A stretch of 64,000 nucleotides of DNA from contig NZ_CP077770.1 of the NCBI RefSeq assembly GCF_019134595.1, forward strand, positions 2,004,001-2,068,000. Direction: 5' to 3'. The notes under the pieces are model-generated. The model was not told the origin of the DNA and searched no databases. It saw only the letters and a list, made by a program, of their open reading frames with translations. Made by a program: the position numbers and the translations under genes. Source of the stretch: Pseudoalteromonas shioyasakiensis (lineage in GTDB: Bacteria; Pseudomonadota; Gammaproteobacteria; Enterobacterales; Alteromonadaceae). The first letter of the stretch is position 1, and each line of letters begins with the position of its first letter. Shown here one piece after another: positions 8,450-17,660 of the stretch.

Positions 8450-9836
8450 TTGATTTGTCTGGCCATTCAAACGCGCCAACATCACCAGGAAATACAACCG
8501 GTGATTCAATACCGTCTTTGTTTACAGCGGCAACACCAAAATAGTAGTTATCGATAACAACGTTTTTCAGTGTAGCTTCGGTTACTTTGCCAACATCGCG
8601 GCTAAATTGCCATTGTGGCTCACTGGTATAACGCCAATAGATTTTATAACTGACCACCGTTGGATCATCGCTTTTATGCCACGCTAATGTTGTACTTGGC
8701 TTTACAGCACCTGAAATACTAACACCTGTTGGTGGCGCAGGAGCCCACGCCATTGAAGCCATCGTCACTGCATTAAGTGAGGTTAACTTCGCCGCATAGG
8801 CAAAATCTACATTGTCAATGGTGTCACCGTAGGTAATACCATTTTCAGTACGCAAGTCTTGATGCTGTTGATTATAGTTTTCGTTGGTTTCCATTATACG
8901 CACAGCTGCAAAGCCAACATCGTTAAATGGACGATGATGCCCTCCTCGACCAAAACGATCGAGTCGATATACCAACATAGTATCCAGATTTTCAATGTAG
9001 CGATTTGCAATTGTATCTATGTAACGCGCTAGGTTTCGACTTGCAGAGTCAACCTCACCACCGGTAAAACGGCGTTTATGGGCTTGCTCTTTGGTTTCTA
9101 TAACGCGAGTGCCTTCAGAGAAGATACGTGCAGTTGTGTTATCTGTTACCCCATTAATACCGGTTGAATTACCGATCATGTCGTTGTTTAAAACACCATG
9201 AACACGCCAGTTATGCTCTTGTGCATACTTAGCTAAAATTTTACCGCCAAACAAGCCTTGCTCTTCACCAGATAATGCTGCATAAACAATTGAGCCATTA
9301 AATTTATACTTTGATAAAACACGCGCCGATTCCAGCACGCCAGCCACACCAGATGCATTATCGTTAGCCCCTGGCGCATCTGAGGTATAGTCCATTACAT
9401 CAGACACTCTCGAATCAATATCACCCGACATCATAACCATACGATTCGCATCAACTTGACCGCGCTGAATAGCCACAATATTGACAACTTCAACCGGGTT
9501 TGGAATACGCTTTTCACCGGAAATGGTGTCTTTTACTTCAATAATTTCTAGGCAGTTACCGCAGGCTTTAGAAATTGCCTCAAACTCAGACTTGATCCAA
9601 CGTCTTGCAGCACCAATACCGCGCGTATCCGATTTCGTCTCAGAGAGAGTATGGCGAGTGCCAAAATCAACCAGCGTTTGAATGTCTTGCTCTATACGTG
9701 TTTTAGAAACAGCATTTGCAATATCATGCAAAGCTTGTTGATCTTTATATTGAGGTGTTGTGGCATGAACTGCCGAGACCAATAACAGCGATGAGCTAAA
9801 CAAAGCACCCGTTGTTGTTATTTTACGCTTAAACAT
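8442..9836 (-). CDS. Secreted M28-family metallopeptidase with C-terminal Fn3-like domain
   Basis: This 464-residue protein starts with a signal peptide ending near SAVHA. The peptidase domain (about 45-370) carries M28 zinc-site motifs: GANDNASG with its bridging Asp, the catalytic GEEQG, a third ligand in LNNDMIGN and a late His in GRGGHHRPF. The first ligand, normally His in an HxD motif, is read here as Asp (MSGDIDSR). A fibronectin-III-like domain (about 375-455) ends the protein. Enzymes of this type are exported aminopeptidases that digest proteins and peptides. The gene is single, with a good ribosome binding site (GGAG) upstream, and converges on the kinase gene. Confidence 0.88.
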   Translation of the reverse strand: MFKRKITTTGALFSSSLLLVSAVHATTPQYKDQQALHDIANAVSKTRIEQDIQTLVDFGTRHTLSETKSDTRGIGAARRWIKSEFEAISKACGNCLEIIEVKDTISGEKRIPNPVEVVNIVAIQRGQVDANRMVMMSGDIDSRVSDVMDYTSDAPGANDNASGVAGVLESARVLSKYKFNGSIVYAALSGEEQGLFGGKILAKYAQEHNWRVHGVLNNDMIGNSTGINGVTDNTTARIFSEGTRVIETKEQAHKRRFTGGEVDSASRNLARYIDTIANRYIENLDTMLVYRLDRFGRGGHHRPFNDVGFAAVRIMETNENYNQQHQDLRTENGITYGDTIDNVDFAYAAKLTSLNAVTMASMAWAPAPPTGVSISGAVKPSTTLAWHKSDDPTVVSYKIYWRYTSEPQWQFSRDVGKVTEATLKNVVIDNYYFGVAAVNKDGIESPVVFPGDVGAFEWPDKSTK

Positions 9837-9954
9837 AGTTTCACTCCTTCAATGAATCATTCAAGGCTAACTTATATTTCTTTTCGCGCAATAGTTATGA
9901 GTTAGAAAACAGATTATTAGGTTGAAACCATATACCAGCATTATCTTAGATAAA

Positions 9955-10869
9955 TTACCCTGTATTTTTAGCGCCGGGTAACTTTATTCCGTCATTATAA
10001 AACATCATACGATTACCCCCTTCATACTTTGCTTTGTACATGGCTTTATCGGCACACTGAATGAGAAATTCTGCGTCACCATAATGCTCGGGGAACAATA
10101 CGGCACCAATACTTGGCGAGTAAATAAGCTCTGCATCGTTATAAATTAAGGGTTGGCAAATCTCAGCTATCAATTCATCAACGATTTCGATGACGTCTTG
10201 TTTGTGTTTAATGCTATTGAGGATCACCACAAATTCATCGCCCCCTAAGCGCCCTACACTGTCTTCTTTTTTTAATATATGACGAATACGCATGGCAATG
10301 GTTTTTAAGAGTTTGTCGCCAGCGCCATGGCCATGAATATCATTAACTTGCTTAAAGCCATCAATATCGATAAACAGTACTGCAATCACGGTTGAAATGG
10401 TGTTCGCAATCGACAATGATTCTTCAAGCTGGGTGGTTAAGAAACTGCGGTTGGGGAGATCAGTTAAAGGGTCATGCCCTGCCATATAAATCAGTTTTTG
10501 TTCGAGGTTTTTTTGCTCTGTAATGTCATAAGCAATAGCCACTCTAACTTGCTTTTCTTTTGACCAATAAACCGACCACAAAACATGCACTACTCTGCCA
10601 TCTTTTCTAACCCAACGGTTTTCAAATCGTGGGTGCTGATTATTAACCACTATTTGATTAATGGCATTGATGGTTTTGGCTCTGTCTTCTGGATAGACAA
10701 AGTCGAGCATGTTTCTATTGATGGCTTCTTCTGGCGCGTATCCGAAAATTGTTTCAAAGGCTGGATTAGTAAAAAGTAACGTGCCTTTGGCATCAACTAC
10801 GCATACTGCATCGAGTAGAAGCTCAATAATGTCTGACAAATAATCCGAGGTATCTTTGTTCATACGCAA
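9955..10869 (-). CDS. PAS-GGDEF diguanylate cyclase
   Basis: This 304-residue protein has a PAS domain (about 8-125, with the NPAFETIFGYAPEEA helix), a short linker and a GGDEF domain (about 135-295) beginning HDPLTDLPNR. The active-site loop RLGGDEF is intact, so c-di-GMP synthesis from two GTP is expected. The inhibitory I-site position upstream reads KKED instead of RxxD, so product inhibition may be weak. There is no signal peptide or membrane span, so it is a soluble sensor. The ligand of the PAS domain is unknown. It is followed by a VanZ-like gene 55 bp downstream of its neighbour and seems to be its own unit. Confidence 0.92.
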   Translation of the reverse strand: MRMNKDTSDYLSDIIELLLDAVCVVDAKGTLLFTNPAFETIFGYAPEEAINRNMLDFVYPEDRAKTINAINQIVVNNQHPRFENRWVRKDGRVVHVLWSVYWSKEKQVRVAIAYDITEQKNLEQKLIYMAGHDPLTDLPNRSFLTTQLEESLSIANTISTVIAVLFIDIDGFKQVNDIHGHGAGDKLLKTIAMRIRHILKKEDSVGRLGGDEFVVILNSIKHKQDVIEIVDELIAEICQPLIYNDAELIYSPSIGAVLFPEHYGDAEFLIQCADKAMYKAKYEGGNRMMFYNDGIKLPGAKNTG

Positions 10870-10924
10870 CTTTTAAGCTAGGTCTACACTGAGTATAGAC
10901 GAAACCTAACAAGTCACTGAAAGT

Positions 10925-11320
10925 TTAGACCTTAGTTGGATATAACTTTTTGCAAAGCCAAGCTGAAATAGCGCTAAATACCGCAATACCCGTAAAGTCA
11001 GCAATTAAATCGACAAAGTCTAGCGTTCGAGATTCGACAAAATTCTGGCTTAGCTCTTCTAAAATCACAAATGTACTAACAATCAACACAGCTAAATAAA
11101 TAGGCCGCCCAGCAACGTTCATTGTTTTAAACTTAAAGGCTAGGTTGATGAAAAGCGTAAGTAGTCCAAATAAGCAAAAATGGCCCAACTTATCACCGAA
11201 AGGAATTGCCGCAACGAGTTCGAAAAACACCGACTTTTGCCCAGTATTGGCAAGATAAATAACCCAACCAATAAAACCAAAAAAGCTGATGGCAATTAAC
11301 ACAAGGATACGTTGAAACAT
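10925..11320 (-). CDS. VanZ-like membrane protein
   Basis: This 131-residue protein has four predicted hydrophobic segments and the family signature GDKLGHFCLFGLLT between spans one and two. VanZ-like proteins are small inner-membrane proteins; the founding member gives low teicoplanin resistance in enterococci, while most bacterial members have no assigned role. The start codon lies 3 bp after the stop of the upstream esterase gene, so the two are probably co-translated. The ribosome binding site is weak, which fits coupling. Confidence 0.8.
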   Translation of the reverse strand: MFQRILVLIAISFFGFIGWVIYLANTGQKSVFFELVAAIPFGDKLGHFCLFGLLTLFINLAFKFKTMNVAGRPIYLAVLIVSTFVILEELSQNFVESRTLDFVDLIADFTGIAVFSAISAWLCKKLYPTKV

Positions 11321-11323
11321 CTT

Positions 11324-12154
11324 TTATGGCGCCATATGTGAGGTTAAAAATAAAAATTGATAGGCAATCACTTTATTCCAATAGTGCCAGTCATGAATGC
11401 CCGGACGTTCAACATAGTCATGGCGAATGCGCATTTTTAACATCGCTTGATGCAGCGCTCGGTTTTGATCAATAAAAAAGTCATCAACACCAATATCAAG
11501 CATAATCGATAAGGTATCTCCGCCCTTTTTCCATGCCGTATTACCTGCTGCAATTTTATGAAGATTGTTAATAATGGCAATGCTATCCCATTTACCTTTG
11601 TTCTCAGCGTAACTGCCAAGTACTTTTGCAAGGTCAAACTCTGCACTAAAGGGCCTAACATCGACACCTGCAGACATCCCTGAAACTGCTGCAAACTGGG
11701 CTGGGTGATTTATTGCAATGTGCAAGGCACCAAAGCCCCCCATTGATAAGCCTGTTATACCACGGCCACTTTTAGACCGATTAGTCGAATATTTAGAGTC
11801 GATATAATTTAGTAAATCGTCTGCGATGTAGGTTTCGTATTGCGAGCTTTTGTCGATATCAGAATCGAGATACCACGAACCGAAGTTGCCATCTGGGTTA
11901 ACAATGATGACATCATATTGGTCTGCCAGTTTTTCAATGTTTGTCAGCTTAGTCCAATCGCTGTGATTTCCACTGTAGCCATGTAATACATAGATAACAT
12001 TGTACTTTTTTGAGTCCTGATAGCCATCAGGTAATGTCACCGTTACAGGTTTCTCGATGGCGGTTTTTTTGCCCTTAAATATGTGGGTGTCGGTTTGGTA
12101 GGCACAAAGCGGTAAGCTAAAAACGAGGGACAGCGTACAAAGCAACTTTTTCAT
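11324..12154 (-). CDS. Exported esterase (alpha/beta hydrolase, esterase D-like)
   Basis: The protein has a signal peptide (MKKLLCTLSLVFSLPLCA) and an alpha/beta-hydrolase fold. Visible residues are the nucleophile elbow GLSMGG, the oxyanion stretch LHGYSGNH, a likely catalytic Asp in DIGVDD and a His in GIHDWHYW. Family members cleave short acyl or feruloyl esters in the periplasm or outside the cell. Two adjacent ATGs exist; the second (12154) is 7 nt from the AAGGA site and is preferred. It forms a two-gene unit with the VanZ-like gene. Confidence 0.85.
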   Translation of the reverse strand: MKKLLCTLSLVFSLPLCAYQTDTHIFKGKKTAIEKPVTVTLPDGYQDSKKYNVIYVLHGYSGNHSDWTKLTNIEKLADQYDVIIVNPDGNFGSWYLDSDIDKSSQYETYIADDLLNYIDSKYSTNRSKSGRGITGLSMGGFGALHIAINHPAQFAAVSGMSAGVDVRPFSAEFDLAKVLGSYAENKGKWDSIAIINNLHKIAAGNTAWKKGGDTLSIMLDIGVDDFFIDQNRALHQAMLKMRIRHDYVERPGIHDWHYWNKVIAYQFLFLTSHMAP

Positions 12155-12314
12155 CATTAATTCCTTTTTCTTATTATATTTTCATTTCTCACACTAGATG
12201 TAAATAACTGAATAGTTGATAGATTTTAATCTTAGTTTTTAAATTAAATGAACTGCTAAAAAACCACTCAAATGATATAGTAAGGCCACTTTGATTTTTT
12301 AAAAAGCGTCGTCT

Positions 12315-14162
12315 ATGTATCGTTTATTTGAGCGGATGACTAATCCGTTTCCTAAAGAGCAACCCTCTCAGCCACCTAATAGCTTATTTGCTTTTTGCCG
12401 TCATTATACCCGTGGCATGGAGCTTTCATTGCTGCTAATGTCGTTAAGCGCCGCAGCACTCGCTATTTTAGAAGTATCGCTATTTAGTTACATGGGCCAG
12501 CTTGTCGATTGGCTTGGCGAATACACCCCAGATACCTTGTTTGTTGAACAGCAGGCTGAGCTTACAAAAATGGCAATTATGTTGCTGGTGGTGTTGCCTA
12601 TTGTCGTGTTCTTTCACTCAGCGGTGTTACATCAAGCGCTGCTTGGCAACTATCCTATGTCTATCCGTTGGTTAGCACACCGTTATTTGCTTCGTCAGAG
12701 TGTTAGTTTTTATCAAAACGAATTTGCCGGCCGTATTGCGACAAAAGTAATGCAAACCTCATTAGCTGTTCGTGAATCAGTGATGAAATTGCTCGATGTT
12801 CTAATGTATATCGTGGTCTACTTTGGCGCTATGGTGTTTTTGGTCGCAGAATCTGACTGGCGTTTAATGTTGCCATTATTAGTTTGGTTAGTTCTTTATG
12901 CAGCTATTCAAATGTATTTTGTACCAAAGCTCAAGAAAGTAGCCAGCTCGCAGGCTGATGCGCGCTCAGAAATGACCGGACGTGTAGTTGATAGCTACAC
13001 TAACATTTCGACTATCAAATTGTTCTCCTACACACAGCGAGAAGAACAATATGCAAAAGATAGCATGGATGTGTTTTTACAACCGGTATATAAGCAAATG
13101 CGCTTAGTTACTAGCCTAAACTTCTCTATCAACACACTAAATTACTTATTGGTATTTAGTATTGCTGCCCTCTCTTTGTATCTATGGTCAATTAGCGCCA
13201 TCAGTGTTGGTGCTATCGCCATTGCGGTGAGTTTATCACTGAGATTAAACGGTATGGCACAGTGGATCATGTGGGAGATAAGTAGCCTATTTGAAAACAT
13301 TGGTACTGTTGCTGATGGTATGAAAACCCTATCAACACCAATTGAAGTGGATGATAAAGAAAATGCGAGTACCCTTGCAGTTAATGAAGGGTCGATAAGC
13401 TTTGAGAATGTGCAATTTAACTATGGTAAAGCTGCCAACGAAACCCATCGCGGCCCTGTTATCAATGGTTTAAATCTAGACATCAAACCGGGTGAAAAAA
13501 TAGGTTTAGTGGGTCGCTCTGGCGCAGGTAAATCTACCTTAGTGAATTTATTACTGCGTTTTTATGATGTTGACTCGGGCACAATTCGTATTGATGGTCA
13601 AAACATCGCTGAGGTAAGCCAAGAAAGCTTACGTAAGCACATTGCGATGGTGACGCAAGATACCTCACTGTTACACCGCTCAGTGAAAGATAACATTCTT
13701 TATGGTAGACCCGATGCAACTGAAGATGAAATGCTTGCGGCCGCAAAGCAAGCAGAAGCAATTGAGTTCATCGAAGACCTTGAAGACAGCAAAGGCAATA
13801 AAGGCTTTGCCGCACAAGTTGGTGAGCGCGGTGTGAAGCTTTCTGGTGGTCAACGTCAACGTATTGCTATTGCACGAGTCCTTCTAAAAGACGCGCCAAT
13901 TCTTATATTAGATGAGGCAACCAGTGCTCTTGATTCTGAAGTAGAAGCCGCGATTCAAACTAGCCTAGACGATTTAATGACTGGCAAAACAGTGATTGCC
14001 ATTGCACACCGTTTATCAACTATTGCGCAAATGGATAGGCTCATTGTGCTTGATGAAGGTGGCGTGGTTGAACAAGGCTCTCATGAGCAATTAATCGCAC
14101 AAGGTGGCATCTATGCTGCCCTGTGGTCACATCAAACCGGTGGCTTTATCGGCGTTGAGTAG
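12315..14162 (+). CDS. ABC exporter, fused permease and ATPase (MsbA/multidrug type)
   Basis: This 615-residue half-transporter has a six-helix transmembrane domain (about 30-330) followed by a nucleotide-binding domain (about 355-610). Walker A is GLVGRSGAGKST, the Q loop lies in AMVTQDTSLLHR, the signature is KLSGGQRQRIAIAR and Walker B with the catalytic Glu is ILILDEATSALD. The H loop reads AIAHRLST. It should act as a homodimer that exports lipids or hydrophobic compounds. The substrate cannot be inferred. It stands alone, divergent from the esterase gene, and ends at a strong terminator. Confidence 0.92.
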   Translation: MYRLFERMTNPFPKEQPSQPPNSLFAFCRHYTRGMELSLLLMSLSAAALAILEVSLFSYMGQLVDWLGEYTPDTLFVEQQAELTKMAIMLLVVLPIVVFFHSAVLHQALLGNYPMSIRWLAHRYLLRQSVSFYQNEFAGRIATKVMQTSLAVRESVMKLLDVLMYIVVYFGAMVFLVAESDWRLMLPLLVWLVLYAAIQMYFVPKLKKVASSQADARSEMTGRVVDSYTNISTIKLFSYTQREEQYAKDSMDVFLQPVYKQMRLVTSLNFSINTLNYLLVFSIAALSLYLWSISAISVGAIAIAVSLSLRLNGMAQWIMWEISSLFENIGTVADGMKTLSTPIEVDDKENASTLAVNEGSISFENVQFNYGKAANETHRGPVINGLNLDIKPGEKIGLVGRSGAGKSTLVNLLLRFYDVDSGTIRIDGQNIAEVSQESLRKHIAMVTQDTSLLHRSVKDNILYGRPDATEDEMLAAAKQAEAIEFIEDLEDSKGNKGFAAQVGERGVKLSGGQRQRIAIARVLLKDAPILILDEATSALDSEVEAAIQTSLDDLMTGKTVIAIAHRLSTIAQMDRLIVLDEGGVVEQGSHEQLIAQGGIYAALWSHQTGGFIGVE

Positions 14163-14178
14163 CTAGGTTTTCACTATT

Positions 14179-14218
14179 AAAAAAGGCATTGAATGAGTAT
14201 TCTTTCAATGCCTTTTTT
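14179..14218 (+). terminator. Terminator between ABC exporter and MAPEG gene
   Basis: A 15-bp stem (AAAAAAGGCATTGAA at 14179-14193, complement at 14204-14218) closes a 10-nt loop and ends in a T-run. It has A- and T-runs on both sides, so it can serve both convergent genes. Confidence 0.9.
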
Positions 14219-14236
14219 ATATGTTAGCAATGCTGT

Positions 14237-14653
14237 TTAAATCAAACGTAAACCAATCAGAACGAGCATCACAATATTTGCCAAAGCAGCGATTAAAAAG
14301 AAATAGCTGCGTGGGCTTGGATTCTTCTCAGTAGCCACACCATAATACAGCAGCATATGAATGATCCTTGCAATCACATACACCCATATACACAGTGCAA
14401 ATGCGCTGCTGTTCAAGTTTAAAAAGAACCCAAGAAATACGGTACCTAAAAATAACGGGCTATTTTCTAAGGTATTCATAAATGTGCGATGCGAACGAAA
14501 CACAAAGCTGTCATGACTTAATGAATTATCGAGTTTACCAGGCACCGCATTGGGTTGTTTGGCTTTAGTGACAGCTGCAACTATCCACTGAATAGTTAGC
14601 ATAATTAGAAAAACATACACAGCTGCATAAGCTGAAAAAGTAAGTTCAGGCAT
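14237..14653 (-). CDS. MAPEG-family membrane protein
   Basis: This is a protein of about 138 residues with four membrane helices of the MAPEG superfamily (membrane-associated proteins in eicosanoid and glutathione metabolism). The conserved HRTFMNTLENSPLFLG segment, which holds the glutathione-binding residues in relatives, and the RIIHMLLYYG helix are present. The frame opens earlier, but the AAAGGA site fits the ATG at 14653 (MPELTFSAY), giving a normal MAPEG length. Bacterial members may have glutathione transferase or peroxidase activity. The specific role here is unknown. Confidence 0.85.
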   Translation of the reverse strand: MPELTFSAYAAVYVFLIMLTIQWIVAAVTKAKQPNAVPGKLDNSLSHDSFVFRSHRTFMNTLENSPLFLGTVFLGFFLNLNSSAFALCIWVYVIARIIHMLLYYGVATEKNPSPRSYFFLIAALANIVMLVLIGLRLI

Positions 14654-14886
14654 TTTCATTTCCTTTTGTATAACAACATGAATGCCTATCCCCTGCAAAA
14701 AACCAACCAATTTAAAGCACTGATTTATAGGTTGTTATTTATATGATTTAGTTATTGCTGTAACAATTGTTCGCAGAGTGTATAAATTTTACAGCGTTGA
14801 TGAGCAAATTATGAAGTAAGAATAGATGTGAGTATTATTTGAAGCTTAAGAAAACTAAATTTATTTTTAACCGGTCGCTAAACTAA

Positions 14887-14910
14887 AACGGTGCTTAAAA
14901 AAGCACCGTT
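14887..14910 (-). terminator. Terminator after MarR-SDR operon
   Basis: A 10-bp perfect stem (AACGGTGCTT / AAGCACCGTT) has a 4-nt loop and is followed on the minus strand by TTTTAGTTTAG. It lies 25 bp beyond the SDR stop. Confidence 0.75.
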
Positions 14911-14934
14911 AATTTTACTGTACATTTATTCAAA

Positions 14935-15675
14935 CTATTGAATATAAGCCCCACCACAAACCGGGTTGTAAGTGCCCGTAATATGGCCACTTTTCTCGCT
15001 TGCTAAATAGCGCACTGTGTTCGCAACATCTTCCGGTTGAGCAATTTTTTGCGTCGGAGTGTGTTGTCTAATCATTTCTTTGAACTCTTCTGGCGCTTCT
15101 TTTGTTGCATCTGTTTCTACAAGACCAGGCGCAACGATATTTGAAGTGATCCCATAAGGACCAAGCTCTTGAGCCAAATATTTATTAAAACTATCAAGCG
15201 CGCCTTTTGCAGTACCGTGAGCAATAAAAGCAGGTGCTGGCATTTCTGATAACGTGCTTGAGATAAATATTAATCGACCAAACTGCTTTTCTTTCATTAC
15301 TTTAGCTGCAAGTTGAGCGGTGTTGTAAGCTGCAAACATTTCATCATTTAATTTTTGAGAAAATTCCTGCCAAGTCTGCTCAAGAAAAGGCTTCGAAGTA
15401 AAATTCATATTCGCATTTGAGATAAGTGCATCAACTCCGCCGTGCTGGCTGATATTATTTATCATTTCTTCAACTTGAAGCTGATCACGGACATCTGCTT
15501 TAACAGCAAAGGCTTCTCCACCATTTGCAGTTATTTCATCAGCAAGCTTGTTAGCAACTTCTGAACTATTTACATAATTAATAAATACTCGGTAACCTTC
15601 AGCGGCCAATGCCTTTGCGCAAGCTGCACCAATACCGCGCGCACCACCTGTAATTAATGCATTTCTTTTAGACAT
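14935..15675 (-). CDS. SDR-family oxidoreductase-like protein with altered catalytic motif
   Basis: This 246-residue protein has a classical SDR fold. The cofactor motif TGGARGIG and a basic-rich start suggest NADP(H). The NNAG motif is changed to SNANM, and the active-site YxxxK is changed to HGTAK (AHGTAKGAL), so the catalytic Tyr is replaced by His. The preceding Ser (ISSTLSE) is kept. The C-terminal PGLVETD and TGTYNPVCGGAYIQ follow family form. It lies 29 bp downstream of a MarR-type regulator on the same strand, probably under its control. The substrate is unknown, and the altered motif makes ordinary dehydrogenase activity uncertain. Confidence 0.85.
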   Translation of the reverse strand: MSKRNALITGGARGIGAACAKALAAEGYRVFINYVNSSEVANKLADEITANGGEAFAVKADVRDQLQVEEMINNISQHGGVDALISNANMNFTSKPFLEQTWQEFSQKLNDEMFAAYNTAQLAAKVMKEKQFGRLIFISSTLSEMPAPAFIAHGTAKGALDSFNKYLAQELGPYGITSNIVAPGLVETDATKEAPEEFKEMIRQHTPTQKIAQPEDVANTVRYLASEKSGHITGTYNPVCGGAYIQ

Positions 15676-15704
15676 ACTAATTCCTTATTAATAAAAAATA
15701 AAAT

Positions 15705-16172
15705 TTATGATTTGAGCAAAGCTCGAAGATTTGAGACAACCTTAAGTAATAGCTCTTGCGATTCATTTAAACCTTTAAGATCAATATGATTTTGAGAATC
15801 ATCTAAAACACTCTGAGCAATTTTTGTGCATTCATTCACAACATCGAGTGACTGCTCTGTCAGATTAACCAATTTTGTACGGCTATCGGTTTCTGACTTA
15901 ACTCGCATAACCCAGCCATTTTTCTCCAATACTTCAACTGAGCGGCTTACACTTGATTTTTCAAGATACAAAATGTCACAGATTTGGCTTTGTGATATGG
16001 AGCCATATTGCTTTAGAGTTAAGATCACTCCCCATTGTTCAGCTGTGATATTGATACCTGCCTGCTTAAACCGGGAAGTTAAAAGCCGATTAAATAAACG
16101 ACTCGCTAAACCTGTTAAATGTCCTATAGAGACTGTTAAAGGCACTTCTGCTTGATGTTTAATATTTTCCAA
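15705..16172 (-). CDS. MarR-family transcriptional regulator
   Basis: This 155-residue protein has a winged helix-turn-helix (about 45-110). The recognition region QSQICDILYLEKSSVSRSVEVLEKNGWV and the wing RVKSETDSRTKLVNLT are typical of MarR repressors, which respond to phenolic or oxidant ligands. It is first in a two-gene operon with the SDR gene. A near-palindrome of MarR-operator type lies 19-32 bp before its start, which suggests autoregulation. Confidence 0.92.
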   Translation of the reverse strand: MENIKHQAEVPLTVSIGHLTGLASRLFNRLLTSRFKQAGINITAEQWGVILTLKQYGSISQSQICDILYLEKSSVSRSVEVLEKNGWVMRVKSETDSRTKLVNLTEQSLDVVNECTKIAQSVLDDSQNHIDLKGLNESQELLLKVVSNLRALLKS

Positions 16173-16190
16173 AAGCGTTCACCACATTTA

Positions 16191-16204
16191 GTTGCATATA
16201 CAAC
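16191..16204. promoter_or_regulatory. Candidate MarR operator
   Basis: GTTGCATATACAAC is a 14-bp near-palindrome (12 of 14 positions symmetric), with further matching T and A bases outside. Its form (TTG, AT-rich centre, CAA) is common for MarR operators, and it lies just upstream of the marR-type gene. Confidence 0.55.
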
Positions 16205-16395
16205 AAAGTATCTTAAATAAGACTTACTTGCAATTAGCATTATTAAATTTTCTTAAATTTCGATTCAGGTTAGCCTTGTTGCTATTTCTACTTTACCGCA
16301 GCCTTAAGAGCCTTTACCCTTACCTATTGATCATTTTGTGGTATGAATAATATTTCACCACAAAAATACTAAAACTCTAATAATAAAGGTTTTTT

Positions 16396-17595
16396 ATGCG
16401 TTTAGGTCCCGGACTTCTGGTCACCGCTGCTTTTATTGGCCCAGGTACCATCACCACGGCAAGTGTTGCTGGTGCTAATTTTGGCTTTGCTCTTATTTGG
16501 ACTTTATTGTTCTCTGTTGTAGCGACTATTTTGTTGCAATCTATGGCAGCTCGTCTTGGCGTGGCTACAGGGCTAGATTTAGCCTCAGCACTTAGAACAA
16601 CCATTCAAACACCGGTATTTAAAGCCCTGGCTGTAATATTAGTAATAAGTGCGATTGGCATTGGCAGTGCAGCTTATGAAGCAGGCAATCTGACTGGTGC
16701 AAGTTTAGGACTGCAAGAAATACTACCTGCTGTAAGCCCAATACTCTGGACTCCCCTTATTGCAATTTTAAGTGCAGTTCTTTTGTACACTGGCAAACAT
16801 AAAGTCATTGAGGGTGCGTTAATTGTTTTAGTGGTGTTGATGAGTTTAGTGTTTATTTCAACGCTAGTGATGGCGGCTCCGCCACTTGGTGAAGTGCTAA
16901 AAGGGTTTATACCTAGCTTACCAGATAATTCAATCACCACGGTACTTGCCTTGATTGGCACAACAATTGTGCCCTACAACCTGTTTTTACACTCTGGGGT
17001 ACTTGCTGAAAAACACGATAGTTCAAAAAACATCGACAAAGTAATCAAAGAAACAAACCTTGATACAGGTATTTCGATTACTTTAGGTGGCATAATCACG
17101 TTAGCAATTTTATCGACAGCCTCTGTGGCATTTTATGGTACTGATGCAGGTAAAATATCAGCGGCCAATATGGCTGTGCAACTTGAGCCCCTTCTAGGTG
17201 GTATGGCTCATTATTTCTTTGCTATCGGTTTATGTGCAGCTGGGCTTACTAGCGCAATCACCGCACCGCTTGCGGGTGCTTATGCTGTATGCGGCATGCT
17301 TGGTTGGTCAACACAAATGAGTGATACACGCTTTAAACTGGTTGCTATTACTATCCTTGTTTTTGGTGCACTGGTCGCATCGCTTGGACTTGATCCAGTT
17401 GCGGTTATCATCTTTGCGCAAGCTGCCAATGGTTTATTACTTCCAATTGTAACCTGTTACCTTGTATGGTTAGTGAATCAAAAATCGGTGATGAAAGGCT
17501 ACACTAATTCGCTTTTACTTAACCTTGTGATTGTGCCAGTAATACTGCTTATATTTGGCCTTAGCCTTTATAAACTAAGCAATCTTATTTTTTAG
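16396..17595 (+). CDS. Divergent NRAMP-family transporter
   Basis: This 399-residue membrane protein has about 11 hydrophobic helices and NRAMP-like sequence from GPGLLVTAAF at the N-terminus. The two metal-site motifs of true NRAMP transporters are altered: DPGN of helix 1 reads GPGT, and MPHN of helix 6 reads VPYN. Family members carry Mn2+ or Fe2+ with protons, and members lacking the canonical motifs may carry other substrates, so ordinary Mn2+/Fe2+ transport is doubtful. It starts at an ATG with an AAAGG site, is divergent from the MarR gene, and ends at a bidirectional terminator. Confidence 0.8.
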   Translation: MRLGPGLLVTAAFIGPGTITTASVAGANFGFALIWTLLFSVVATILLQSMAARLGVATGLDLASALRTTIQTPVFKALAVILVISAIGIGSAAYEAGNLTGASLGLQEILPAVSPILWTPLIAILSAVLLYTGKHKVIEGALIVLVVLMSLVFISTLVMAAPPLGEVLKGFIPSLPDNSITTVLALIGTTIVPYNLFLHSGVLAEKHDSSKNIDKVIKETNLDTGISITLGGIITLAILSTASVAFYGTDAGKISAANMAVQLEPLLGGMAHYFFAIGLCAAGLTSAITAPLAGAYAVCGMLGWSTQMSDTRFKLVAITILVFGALVASLGLDPVAVIIFAQAANGLLLPIVTCYLVWLVNQKSVMKGYTNSLLLNLVIVPVILLIFGLSLYKLSNLIF

Positions 17596-17620
17596 TTTTT
17601 AATTTGAAAAAAGCATTAAA

Positions 17621-17644
17621 AAAGGCCGCAAATTTGCGGCCTTT
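17621..17644. terminator. Bidirectional terminator
   Basis: A 24-bp perfect palindrome (AAAGGCCGCAAA and its complement) lies between two convergent genes, with A-runs on the left and CTTT on the right. It can form a stable hairpin on either strand. Confidence 0.85.
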
Positions 17645-17660
17645 CCGTATGCTTAAACGC

